Below, one piece after another: positions 7,310-14,980 of a stretch of DNA of 31,604 nt. Position 1 is the stretch's first letter. Every line of letters starts with the position of its first letter. This DNA is from JAKJEP01 sp964580995 (lineage in GTDB: Bacteria; Planctomycetota; Phycisphaerae; Sedimentisphaerales; SM23-30). Location: contig CAZOMV010000069.1 of assembly GCA_964580995.1 (NCBI GenBank), forward strand, positions 1 to 31,604, given 5' to 3'. Below the pieces are notes generated by a model. The model did no database searches. It saw only the letters and a list, made by a program, of their open reading frames with translations, and was not told the origin of the DNA. The position numbers and the translations under genes are program-made.

Positions 7310-8431
7310 TTGGACAACATTGTTCGTTTTTTCTCAAAGAAAAGATCTTGGTCGAATTATAAGGATGGAATATTAGATTATTACCTGGAACCTTATTTGA
7401 TAAAAGTCTCAAAATTACAGAGACCAATCCTTGTTGTTGATTGTTTTGCTGGTCCTGGAAAATTTGGAGACGGTTCACTTGGTAGCCCACTCATTATTTC
7501 AAATAGATTAGCCGAAATCAGCAAACGTAACATTCAAGTTCATGGCTATTTTATTGAATCCAATAACATACTTTATGAACAGCTCGAAAAAAACACGTCT
7601 GTTTTAAATATCAAAAAAACAGTTCGTAATGGTTGCTTTCGTAATTATATTGATGAAATAGCTTATTTAGCAAAAACTCATACCGTTTTTGTTTACTTAG
7701 ATCCAATAAAACCTAGCGATCTTCTTTTTGATGACCTGAAATCTGTTTATGATAATTTACGTAGCGGTCAAAGCGTGGAAACCCTCATAAATCTAATGAG
7801 TAGAAATTTTTTAAGAGGGATTTGGGGAAATATCAGGAAATTCACTTTTAACAAAACAATACAAAACAATCATTCGCTAGTAATTGATTTTAATAATATC
7901 GCAGGAGGACCATATTGGCAACACATAGTTACTGACCATACTATTACCCAAAAAGATCAGATTGATTTATTTGCTAAAGAATATACCGAGCAACTTCATC
8001 GTTGGTTTAATTGGACCATTCATTACCCTGTTAGAGAAAAGTATTCATATCAATTTCCAAAATACCATCTAGTATTCGGTTCACGCTCTCCAGATGCGGT
8101 TGACTTAATGAATCGATCCATGGTTAATGCTCGGAGAAAATTTGTTGCTGCCAACTATGTGGAAGGAATGCTTTTCCCAAACCAACCAGAAAAAGAAGTT
8201 GTTAAGCCTATCGATGTTGAGAGGCAAATTTTAGAAGTAGCAAGAAAAATTGGCAAAACTACCTGGAAAATGCTTCGTATTTATTCAACTATAGATGATC
8301 CGTGTATGTACACTGACTCTGAATTTAATCATGCGATAAAAAAGGCTATACAAAAAGGATTTTTAAAAAGTTCTTGCCCGGGAACCAAAATAGAAAATGA
8401 TGCATATGTATGGGTATCTGACAAAACATAA
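7310..8431 (+). CDS. tcmP: Three-Cys-motif partner protein TcmP
   Basis: A 373-residue protein of the TcmP type, named for occurring beside Gp37/Gp68-like three-Cys proteins. A methyltransferase-like Rossmann layout is visible: DCFAGPGKF at 44-52 (motif I-like), GYFIESN (motif II-like), and VYLDPIKPSDL at about 125-135 (a DPxx-type motif); this fold reading is inference. The start is TTG at 7310 with AGGGGG at 7296-7301 eight bases upstream; no ATG gives the family N-terminus. The gene is markedly AT-rich: bases 7561-7620 have 16 G+C of 60, against 37 of 60 at 7081-7140 inside the preceding gene. This points to separate acquisition. Function is unknown; DNA or RNA modification or phage defence are possibilities. 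Confidence 0.85.
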   Translation: MDNIVRFFSKKRSWSNYKDGILDYYLEPYLIKVSKLQRPILVVDCFAGPGKFGDGSLGSPLIISNRLAEISKRNIQVHGYFIESNNILYEQLEKNTSVLNIKKTVRNGCFRNYIDEIAYLAKTHTVFVYLDPIKPSDLLFDDLKSVYDNLRSGQSVETLINLMSRNFLRGIWGNIRKFTFNKTIQNNHSLVIDFNNIAGGPYWQHIVTDHTITQKDQIDLFAKEYTEQLHRWFNWTIHYPVREKYSYQFPKYHLVFGSRSPDAVDLMNRSMVNARRKFVAANYVEGMLFPNQPEKEVVKPIDVERQILEVARKIGKTTWKMLRIYSTIDDPCMYTDSEFNHAIKKAIQKGFLKSSCPGTKIENDAYVWVSDKT

Positions 8432-8530
8432 AAATACATAGCAAATTTTGGTTTTTCCGGTATGATATGCTGGTTATTGGTGCAGTAAGGTACAGTTTTG
8501 TAAGTTCCGTTTGATTAGAAAAGTAAGAAT

Positions 8531-9865
8531 ATGTCATTACCGGTAGTAGCGATAGTAGGCCGTCCGAATGTGGGTAAGAGCAGTCTGCTCAATGCGTTAG
8601 CGGGGCGGCAGATCAGCATTGTCGAGCCGACGGCGGGGGTGACGCGGGACCGGGTGAGCACGATTGTGGAGCTGGCGGATCAGTATTTTGAGCTGATCGA
8701 TACGGGCGGGTATGGGATCGTGGATTGTGACAATCTGACGGAGCATGTGGAAGCCCAGATCGCCCGGGCCATCGATCAGGCGCAGATTATCCTGTTTGTG
8801 GTGGATATCCGGGAGGGGATCGCCGAGCTGGACCGGCAGGTGGCGGAGCTGCTGCGGCGACCGGAGCTGCGGGTGCTGCTGGTGGCGAACAAGGCGGATT
8901 CGCAAAGCCTGGAGAATCAGCGGGGTGAATTTTTCGCCCTGGGCTATGGCGAGCCGATCTGTGTATCGGCGCTGCATGGCCGCAACCGGACGGAACTGGT
9001 CGAACGTGTCCTCAAGGAACTGAGCGGGCTGGATACGGCCAGGCCGCAGGAAGAGATGATGAAGCTGGCGGTGGTGGGCAAGCGCAACGTCGGCAAGAGC
9101 AGCTTCATCAATTCGCTGGCGGGGGAGGAGCGGGTGATCGTCAGCGAGGTGCCCGGCACCACGCGGGATGCGATTGATGTCCGGATCGAGAAGGACGGCC
9201 ATACGATTCTCGCCATCGATACCGCCGGGATACGGAAGAAGGCCCGGATGGCCGATGAAAATATTGAGTTTTACAGCTACACGCGGGCGACCCGTTCGAT
9301 TCGCCGGGCGGATGTGGTGCTGATGTTTCTGGATGCGGTGGCGGAAATTTCGCAGGTGGACAAAAAGCTGGCCAGTTTCATCAGTGAGGAGTTCAAGCCC
9401 TGCATTATCGTGGTGAACAAATGGGACCTGGCCAAAGACCGGGCCTCCACGGAGCAATATCACGACTATATCAATAAAATGCTGCCCGGCCTGGGCTATG
9501 CCCCCATCAGCTTCATTACCGCCACGGAAGGGAAGAATGTTCAGTCGCTACTGGACCTGGCGCGGCAATTGCACAAGCAGGCGACTACGCGGGTGAGCAC
9601 CGGCCAGTTGAATCGGGCGGTTAAGACGATTACCGATGAACGCATTCCCTCCGCCCGCCGCAAAGTCGGCCTGCCGCGCGTGTACTATTCCACCCAGGTG
9701 GCAACCACTCCGCCTACCATTGTGCTGTTCGTGAATAATCCCTCCCTGCTCGACGAAAACTACCAGCGGTTTTTCGTCAATCGCCTCCGCGACCTGCTGC
9801 CCTTCTCCGAAATCCCGATCCGCCTGCTGCTGCGGCCGCACCGGAAAGAAAAGGAAGAAGAATAG
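8531..9865 (+). CDS. der: Ribosome-biogenesis GTPase Der (EngA)
   Basis: Der is a double-GTPase needed for 50S subunit maturation. The 444-residue length and domain order are standard: first G domain with GRPNVGKS at 10-17, DTGGYG and NKAD; second G domain with GKRNVGKS at 183-190, DTAGIRKK and NKWD; and a C-terminal KH-like domain (about 350-440) with IPSARRKVGLPRVYYSTQV and FVNNP, FVNRLRDLLPFSEIPIRLLLR. The ATG at 8531 directly precedes the first beta strand. The 99-bp gap after the TcmP gene indicates separate transcription, though I see no strong promoter in it. Confidence 0.97.
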   Translation: MSLPVVAIVGRPNVGKSSLLNALAGRQISIVEPTAGVTRDRVSTIVELADQYFELIDTGGYGIVDCDNLTEHVEAQIARAIDQAQIILFVVDIREGIAELDRQVAELLRRPELRVLLVANKADSQSLENQRGEFFALGYGEPICVSALHGRNRTELVERVLKELSGLDTARPQEEMMKLAVVGKRNVGKSSFINSLAGEERVIVSEVPGTTRDAIDVRIEKDGHTILAIDTAGIRKKARMADENIEFYSYTRATRSIRRADVVLMFLDAVAEISQVDKKLASFISEEFKPCIIVVNKWDLAKDRASTEQYHDYINKMLPGLGYAPISFITATEGKNVQSLLDLARQLHKQATTRVSTGQLNRAVKTITDERIPSARRKVGLPRVYYSTQVATTPPTIVLFVNNPSLLDENYQRFFVNRLRDLLPFSEIPIRLLLRPHRKEKEEE

Positions 9866-9945
9866 TACACAACTGATCCGCCTCCGCCTCCAGCAGGGCG
9901 TTACCCCTCAGCCTGTTTGCCTCCTTTCAGGAAGCGAAGCGTTGT

Positions 9946-10167
9946 GTGCACCGGGATGGTTATGTGGAGGTGGATATTGCCGAAAATGAGTTAAGTTTCA
10001 TGCCCCGCCAATGCCTGAAAGATAGAAAAATGACAGATAGGGATATGCTGGAAAAGGAAACGAGCGCATGGGCCACGAATTCTAATGAAAAACAAAGAGG
10101 TGTAAACTGGCAGTTTAAAGCAGAAGATGCCAGACGAAAATTACGATCCCTGTACCCAAACATTTAA
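9946..10167 (+). pseudogene. 3' remnant of an IS630-family transposase
   Basis: Only the last about 70 codons of a DDE transposase remain. IAENELSFMPRQCLKDR corresponds to the conserved MAEIELSVLxRQCLDRR block after the last acidic catalytic residue in IS630-type enzymes, and VNWQFKAEDARRKLRSLYP to the usual C-terminus. The catalytic D-D-E core is missing. The frame opens only at about 9877 after a stop, and that upstream part does not resemble a transposase; the GTG at 9946 is not a real start. It is a dead fragment between der and the sugar porter gene. Confidence 0.75.
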
Positions 10168-10168
10168 T

Positions 10169-10183
10169 TTTTACAAAGCACTA
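10169..10183. repeat. Possible right end of the IS630 remnant
   Basis: Directly after the transposase stop, TTTTACAAAGCAC is followed by TA, the dinucleotide target that Tc1/IS630 elements duplicate. That TA lies inside the minus-strand stop codon of the sugar porter (10183-10181). No matching left end was found near der, so this rests on position and the TA only. Confidence 0.3.
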
Positions 10184-11566
10184 GATTCCCAGCAGTTCGT
10201 GTTCGATCTGTTCGAGGGATTTGCCTTTGGTTTCGGGGATGATGCGCCAGATGAAGAAGAAAGTCAGGACGCACACCGCGGCGTATAGCCAGAAGACGTT
10301 TTCGCGCATGGTTTTGAGCATGAGGGGGAAGAGCTGGGAGACCCAGAAGTTGGTGAACCAGATGAAGAAGATGGCCAGGGACATGGCCCGGCCGCGGAGG
10401 CGGGTGGGATAGATTTCGGAAAGGATGATCCAGGGGACAGCGCCCATGCCGATGGCGAAGGAGGCGACGTAACCCAGGACACAGATGAGTAAAATGATTC
10501 CGTGAATGTTTTCCTGGCGATAGGCGCCGCCGAGGGCGAAGAGAGCGAGTCCCATGCCGGCGACGGAGAGGAGGAGGCAGATCTTTCGTCCCATGCCATC
10601 GACCATACGAAAGGCGAGGCAGGTAAAGACGAACTGGGTCAGGCCGATGAGGACGGTCTGGGTCATGGCGGAGGTACGGTCCAGGCCGGCGGAGACAAAG
10701 ATGCGCGGGGCGTAATACATGATGACGTTGATGCCGGTGGCCTGGCAGAGGATGGACAGGCCGATGCCGATGATGAGGACGCGGGTATAGCGCGGCTGGA
10801 ACAGTTCCTGGAAACGGCCCTGTTCGTGGGTCAGGGTTTCCCGGATGGCGGTCAGTTCGGTCTGGGCGTGGGAGGGTCCGCCGATACGGGTCAGGACGGC
10901 CAGCCCGCGATCGAGGAATCCCTGTTTGATCAGCCAGCGGGGGGTTTCGGGGACGAAGTAGAGAGCGGCCCAGAACAGGATCGCCGGGAAGGTTTCGGAG
11001 CCCAGCATCCAGCGCCAGCCGGCCTGCACATTCCACTGGGTATCGCCCGCGGCGGCGATCTGGGCGTTGACAAAGTACACGACGATCATGCCGGTAAGGA
11101 TGGCGATCTGGACCAGGGTGACGAGCCGGCCGCGGATTTTTTCCGGGGCGATTTCGGCGATGTAAAGGGGGGATAGGACCGAAGCGGCGCCGACGCCGAT
11201 GCCGCCGATGATCCGGGCGATGCTGAGTTGGGTAAGATTCTGGGGGATGGCGGAGCCGAGGCCGGAAACCGTATATAAAACGGCGGCTAGGATAAGGGCT
11301 TTTCGCCGGCCAAAGCGGTCGCTGAAATAGCCGGCTCCGGCGCTGCCGAGGATGCAGCCGACCAGGGCGCTGGCGGCAGCCCAGCCCAGCTCCAGATCGG
11401 TCAATTGAAAGCGCTCCTGCAGAAAGTCGGTGGTGCCGGAAATGACGGCGGTGTCGTAACCGAATAAAAAGCCGCCCAGGGAGGCGACGGCGGTCAGGAA
11501 GACTAGATAACGAGTGTTTTGGCGGTCCCGGTTCGGTGCGATGGTATTCATAGGATTTTGTGCCAT
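10181..11566 (-). CDS. MFS sugar porter (XylE/GLUT type)
   Basis: A 461-residue, 12-helix major facilitator of the sugar porter family, probably a proton-sugar symporter in the inner membrane. Family signatures are present: GGFLFGYDTAVISG at 31-44, DRFGRRK at 83-89, the loop PETPRWLI after helix 6, QATGINVIMYYAPRIF in helix 7, and PETKGKSLEQIE at the C-terminus. The start may be the ATG at 11566 or 11551 (MNTIAPN); neither has a clear Shine-Dalgarno. It lies 163 bp downstream of a secreted alpha/alpha-barrel protein on the same strand and probably imports the sugar released by it. The stop codon touches the IS630 remnant, but the C-terminus looks complete. Substrate cannot be told. Confidence 0.9.
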   Translation of the reverse strand: MAQNPMNTIAPNRDRQNTRYLVFLTAVASLGGFLFGYDTAVISGTTDFLQERFQLTDLELGWAAASALVGCILGSAGAGYFSDRFGRRKALILAAVLYTVSGLGSAIPQNLTQLSIARIIGGIGVGAASVLSPLYIAEIAPEKIRGRLVTLVQIAILTGMIVVYFVNAQIAAAGDTQWNVQAGWRWMLGSETFPAILFWAALYFVPETPRWLIKQGFLDRGLAVLTRIGGPSHAQTELTAIRETLTHEQGRFQELFQPRYTRVLIIGIGLSILCQATGINVIMYYAPRIFVSAGLDRTSAMTQTVLIGLTQFVFTCLAFRMVDGMGRKICLLLSVAGMGLALFALGGAYRQENIHGIILLICVLGYVASFAIGMGAVPWIILSEIYPTRLRGRAMSLAIFFIWFTNFWVSQLFPLMLKTMRENVFWLYAAVCVLTFFFIWRIIPETKGKSLEQIEHELLGI

Positions 11567-11729
11567 TTTTTTTGTTAGATCAATCCAAGATTACGAGAAC
11601 GGATGAATGATAACGGATTTAAAGCGGGGGTCAAAGTTAAATTTGCCGGGCCAGAGGGTTGCTGGTGAGGCTGGGGATTATGGGTGCGGCACAAATTGGG
11701 TATGAAGAAGGATCGTCGGGTTGCGGCTG

Positions 11730-13499
11730 CTAGGGTTTTTCCGGCCGGGAATTTACATAGGCGTCCAGGGCATATAAGGCCATGGAGGCGGCTACATTGG
11801 CATTGTACCAGTTGAAGCCGGTTTCCGGGTCCGAGACGAGCTTGCCGTCCTGATAGTAGCGCATGCCTAGGGTAGAAAACTGGCCGTCATCGAACTGGAG
11901 GGAACAGATGGCGTTGGCGGCAGCCCGGGCCTTGTCCAGATAAACCGGATCGCCGGTAGCTTGGTGCAAGGCGATGAGGGTACGAACCCAGTGGCCGGTG
12001 TGGGCTTCCATGGGGTACCAGCAAACATATTGTTCATAGACGAGGGGGCCTTTGATGTGGACGATTCCCTTCACCGGGTGGATGAAGGATTCGCTCTCCG
12101 AACTGAACACCACGAACTGGTCCTCCAGGTAGCGGTTGAGACGCCGGGCCAGGGGTGCAAAGGAAGGGTCTTCCTCATGATACTGGCAGAGGTATTGCGT
12201 GAAGAGCTGGGCTTGAAAGCTGGAGAGATTCGAGAACGTCGGCCAGAGGGAGACATCCTCGAAGACCCCTTTCCAGTGGTTGGAGGAACAAACCGCTGCA
12301 ATGGTCCAGTTCACAGCCCGCTGGGCGGCCATCGACAGGTCGGGGTCGAAATAATAGGGTTCCAGGGCGCGGACCAGGGCGGCGAAATCACCGGCGGCGG
12401 GAGTATAGTGTTCACTGACAACCCCGGTTTCGGGATTGAGGCGGTAGGGGAAACTGCCGTCTTCCCGCTGGAATTTGGCGGTGGTTTTAGCGATATGAAT
12501 GGCATAGTCCAGATAAGGCTGGTGTTTGGTTACACGATAAAGGTCCACATAGCCCAACGCCAGCAAAGCCCCTCGCAAGAGGGTGATATTGGCTCCTTCG
12601 GTGAAAACGGGGGACTGGTCCGAGCCGGCAAATTCTCCGTTGGTGATGGTGGTGTAGGGAAAGAGGGGCAGAGCACCACGATCCGGCCGGCGGTTTTTCA
12701 GGCCCCAGTCACCACAAATCCGCGCCAGACGCATCGCCTCAGCGCTCTGGGTGCCGCCGCGATCGACGTAGGCGAGCAAGGCCCAGATATAATAATTGAG
12801 GGTGATACCGGGGTAGCCCATGGGGTAGCCGTCGGGGAAATTACCAACATAGGAACCTTGTGTTACCGTGGGTGAGGCGCAGGACCAGATCCACACCGGC
12901 ACGTTCGGCTCGCGATAAGGGGCCTTGCCCTGCCAAGCAGTGTGAATGAAAAACTCCATATTACGGTCGGCAGCCCCGCGCCAATCGGCAGCCGGCTCTT
13001 TCAGGCCCTGCCAGTCGGGGGCCTTGACGCGGATGGTGTTTTCGGAGGCAAGGGTATTGCCCGCGGTATCCAGCCATTGGAAATCCAGAGTGAATATTTT
13101 ATTTTCCATTTGCGGCCAGATTGTTTCCAGGCTGAGGATGGGGGTGCCGGATTCCACCTTCCAGCATTGTTTGCCCTGTTTTACTTCGGCGGTATAGTGG
13201 GCGGCATCGGGCCTGGGCAGCAGTTTGAAGGTGGGGGCGTCGATGAACTGGCGGCTGCAGGCATTCCAGCTTACGATTTTGGTGGGCCGTATATTGCCGT
13301 TCCAATTCTTCATGTAGTCAATCAGAGCAGAACGATCTTCACCGGCCGTTTTGGTTTCATTTTCTGCCATTGCTATATTCAGGGTTACAGTTACCAGGGC
13401 TATGGCCCAGACAAGAAGGCCTGTCTTTGGAGCAATCTTTCGGTACAAGAAAAAGTTCAGGCTTTTCATCGGTGTTAAGTGCGGGGTAGGATTGTTCAT
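11730..13499 (-). CDS. Secreted six-hairpin (alpha/alpha-barrel) glycosidase- or lyase-like protein
   Basis: The 589-residue protein begins with a basic start and a hydrophobic segment (TGLLVWAIALVTVTLNIAMA, about residues 27-46) typical of a signal peptide. Residues about 50-175 form a beta-rich N-terminal region; about 190-580 contain repeated helical hairpins with motifs common in six-hairpin glycosidases and polysaccharide lyases (GALLALGYVDLYRVT, FQREDGSFPYRLN, LIALHQATGDPVYLDKARAAANAI, FDDGQFSTLG, GFNWYNANVAASMAL). I cannot name a CAZy family or the catalytic residues. ATG 13499 is preferred to Met11, as neither has a strong ribosome site but an AAGAAG lies upstream of the first. It is divergent from a PocR-AraC regulator and followed by a sugar porter, implying a small sugar-utilisation unit. 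Confidence 0.75.
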   Translation of the reverse strand: MNNPTPHLTPMKSLNFFLYRKIAPKTGLLVWAIALVTVTLNIAMAENETKTAGEDRSALIDYMKNWNGNIRPTKIVSWNACSRQFIDAPTFKLLPRPDAAHYTAEVKQGKQCWKVESGTPILSLETIWPQMENKIFTLDFQWLDTAGNTLASENTIRVKAPDWQGLKEPAADWRGAADRNMEFFIHTAWQGKAPYREPNVPVWIWSCASPTVTQGSYVGNFPDGYPMGYPGITLNYYIWALLAYVDRGGTQSAEAMRLARICGDWGLKNRRPDRGALPLFPYTTITNGEFAGSDQSPVFTEGANITLLRGALLALGYVDLYRVTKHQPYLDYAIHIAKTTAKFQREDGSFPYRLNPETGVVSEHYTPAAGDFAALVRALEPYYFDPDLSMAAQRAVNWTIAAVCSSNHWKGVFEDVSLWPTFSNLSSFQAQLFTQYLCQYHEEDPSFAPLARRLNRYLEDQFVVFSSESESFIHPVKGIVHIKGPLVYEQYVCWYPMEAHTGHWVRTLIALHQATGDPVYLDKARAAANAICSLQFDDGQFSTLGMRYYQDGKLVSDPETGFNWYNANVAASMALYALDAYVNSRPEKP

Positions 13500-13560
13500 C
13501 GTTTTTGCTTCTTAGTTTTCCTGGTGAATTTTCGGTTTTCCTAGGCTGCCAACTCTTTTG

Positions 13561-13582
13561 GTACTATATGTATTTATACTAC
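13561..13582. promoter_or_regulatory. Imperfect inverted repeat in the divergent promoter region
   Basis: GTACTATAT (13561-13569) and TTATACTAC (13574-13582) match as inverted arms at 7 of 9 positions. The region is AT-rich and lies between the divergent alpha/alpha-barrel gene and the AraC gene, so it may be an operator or promoter element. Weak. Confidence 0.25.
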
Positions 13583-13668
13583 AAAAAGTTATAATCCGCA
13601 TGGTAACAGAACCGCCCTATCCTGCAACAATTCTGAACACCAAATATTGAAGTTTTCATGACATATCG

Positions 13669-14637
13669 ATGAAAAATATTGTAATTATAGGGGTAAAAAG
13701 ATATAATTTTCGTATGGCAAAGGAAGAAACAGGAATCGATGGTTTTACCTACTTATCCGAATCGCAGGAGTTTCTGGAGTTTGTCAAAATTATTCGGGAT
13801 CTGACGGGGATGGCGGTGGGTTTGTGTTATCCCACCGATGTCTCCAAAGGCAAACCCTTTTATCAAGAGTCCGAAATGAATCCGATTTGTCAACTGATTC
13901 GCTCTACCGCCGAGGGGAGAGCTGCCTGCAATAAAACGGACAGCATCAACTGTCAGCAGGCATATTTGCTCAAACATGCGGTTCGTTATTATTGTCATGC
14001 CGGCCTGATTGATTTTGCGATTCCGATCTATTTGCAAGGCAATCATGTGGCCACTATTTCCTGCGGCCAGGTGCTGGCGGAAGCCCCCAGCAGGAAGGGA
14101 TTTTCCCAACTGCTTCAGCATCTGAAGAAACTTTTGACCGCTACGGAAATCGATGCGAAAGCCCTGCGGAAAGCCTATTTAAATTCCACGTATATGTCAC
14201 CGGAAAAACTGGACAGCACCTTTAAGCTGCTGACGCTGATCAGTGAATATTTTTGCGAGATGGGCTATCAGATCAATCTGGCTTCCAAAAACCATATTTA
14301 TCCCGAAATCCGTGCGGCCCGGCAATATATCCAAAAGAATTATCAAAATCCGATCAAGCTGGGGGAGGTGGCGGAGTATGTGGGTTTTTCCGAAGGGTAT
14401 TTCAGCCGCCTGTTCGCCAAAGTGACCGGGGATTCTTTCACGAGCTATTTGCAGAAAATCCGGATTGAACGGGCCAAAAAGCTGCTGGCGGAAACTGATC
14501 TGTCGGTAACGGAAATCGCTTTTCAGGCGGGTTTTAGTTCGATCCAGTGTTTCTATCAGACTTTTCATAAAGCGGAGAACTGTTCTCCCAGCCAATATCG
14601 CAAAAACCAGGGAATGCCGGCATCCGGCAGATCCTAA
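13669..14637 (+). CDS. PocR-domain AraC-family transcriptional regulator
   Basis: A 322-residue activator. Residues about 30-195 are a PocR-type sensory domain with its Cys/His pattern (CQLIRSTAEGRAACNKTD, RYYCHAGLIDFAIPI, ISCGQVL), found in regulators that sense small hydrocarbon or sugar derivatives. Residues about 212-315 are the AraC double helix-turn-helix (IKLGEVAEYVGFSEGYFSRLFAKVTG, LSVTEIAFQAGFSSIQCFYQTFHKAENCSPSQYRKN). The start is uncertain: ATG 13669 and ATG 13714 (MAKEETG) are both possible, neither with a good ribosome site; the second removes 15 residues that are not part of the domain. It is divergent from the alpha/alpha-barrel gene, the likely target. Confidence 0.9.
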   Translation: MKNIVIIGVKRYNFRMAKEETGIDGFTYLSESQEFLEFVKIIRDLTGMAVGLCYPTDVSKGKPFYQESEMNPICQLIRSTAEGRAACNKTDSINCQQAYLLKHAVRYYCHAGLIDFAIPIYLQGNHVATISCGQVLAEAPSRKGFSQLLQHLKKLLTATEIDAKALRKAYLNSTYMSPEKLDSTFKLLTLISEYFCEMGYQINLASKNHIYPEIRAARQYIQKNYQNPIKLGEVAEYVGFSEGYFSRLFAKVTGDSFTSYLQKIRIERAKKLLAETDLSVTEIAFQAGFSSIQCFYQTFHKAENCSPSQYRKNQGMPASGRS

Positions 14638-14980
14638 AAATCCCCGTTTCTTTTATTCCTGCCTGTCATAATCCATGTGTATAAACCTCCTATCCGGGGA
14701 TCGTCCGGCTGCCTGTGTATTTTTTATTTGAAAGGTCATTAAATATTTAAAATGTGGTAATTAGAATTGTTGTTTGAAATGGGTCAATATACGAAAATAA
14801 CAACAGACAATGCATGAGAGTTTGAAAACGATGCACGTGATATCGTTATTGAGGTGTTCATTTAAATACTGGAGGACGGTGAAATGAAATTCTGGAAGTG
14901 AAATCAATGGATTCCGATCCTTTGTGTGTGTGGTTTTTTGTTGTAAATGAGTGAACTTTTAATGAATGGAGGATCTTGAA
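14638..14980. other. 343-bp intergenic region with SD-led mini-ORFs
   Basis: AT-rich leader region before the LamG-dockerin gene. A 25-codon ORF (14810-14887) ends in an ATGA overlap with a 5-codon ORF, MKFWK (14884-14901), which has GGAGG at 14871-14875 eight bases upstream. Whether they are translated leader peptides or relics of a gene start is unknown. ATCCCCG near 14640 could pair with CGGGGAT near 14697, but the 48-nt loop makes it doubtful. Confidence 0.35.

Noticed and set aside
10502..11176. Long plus-strand frame opposite the sugar porter
   Set aside because: Gly/Glu/Asp-rich translation is the mirror of a well-supported MFS gene; an antisense shadow.
11961..12875. 304-codon plus-strand frame opposite the alpha/alpha-barrel gene
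   Set aside because: Low-complexity antisense shadow of a gene with signal peptide and family motifs.
14639..14701. Long-range ATCCCCG/CGGGGAT pairing after the AraC gene as a terminator
   Set aside because: A loop of about 48 nt and no adjacent T run for the plus strand.
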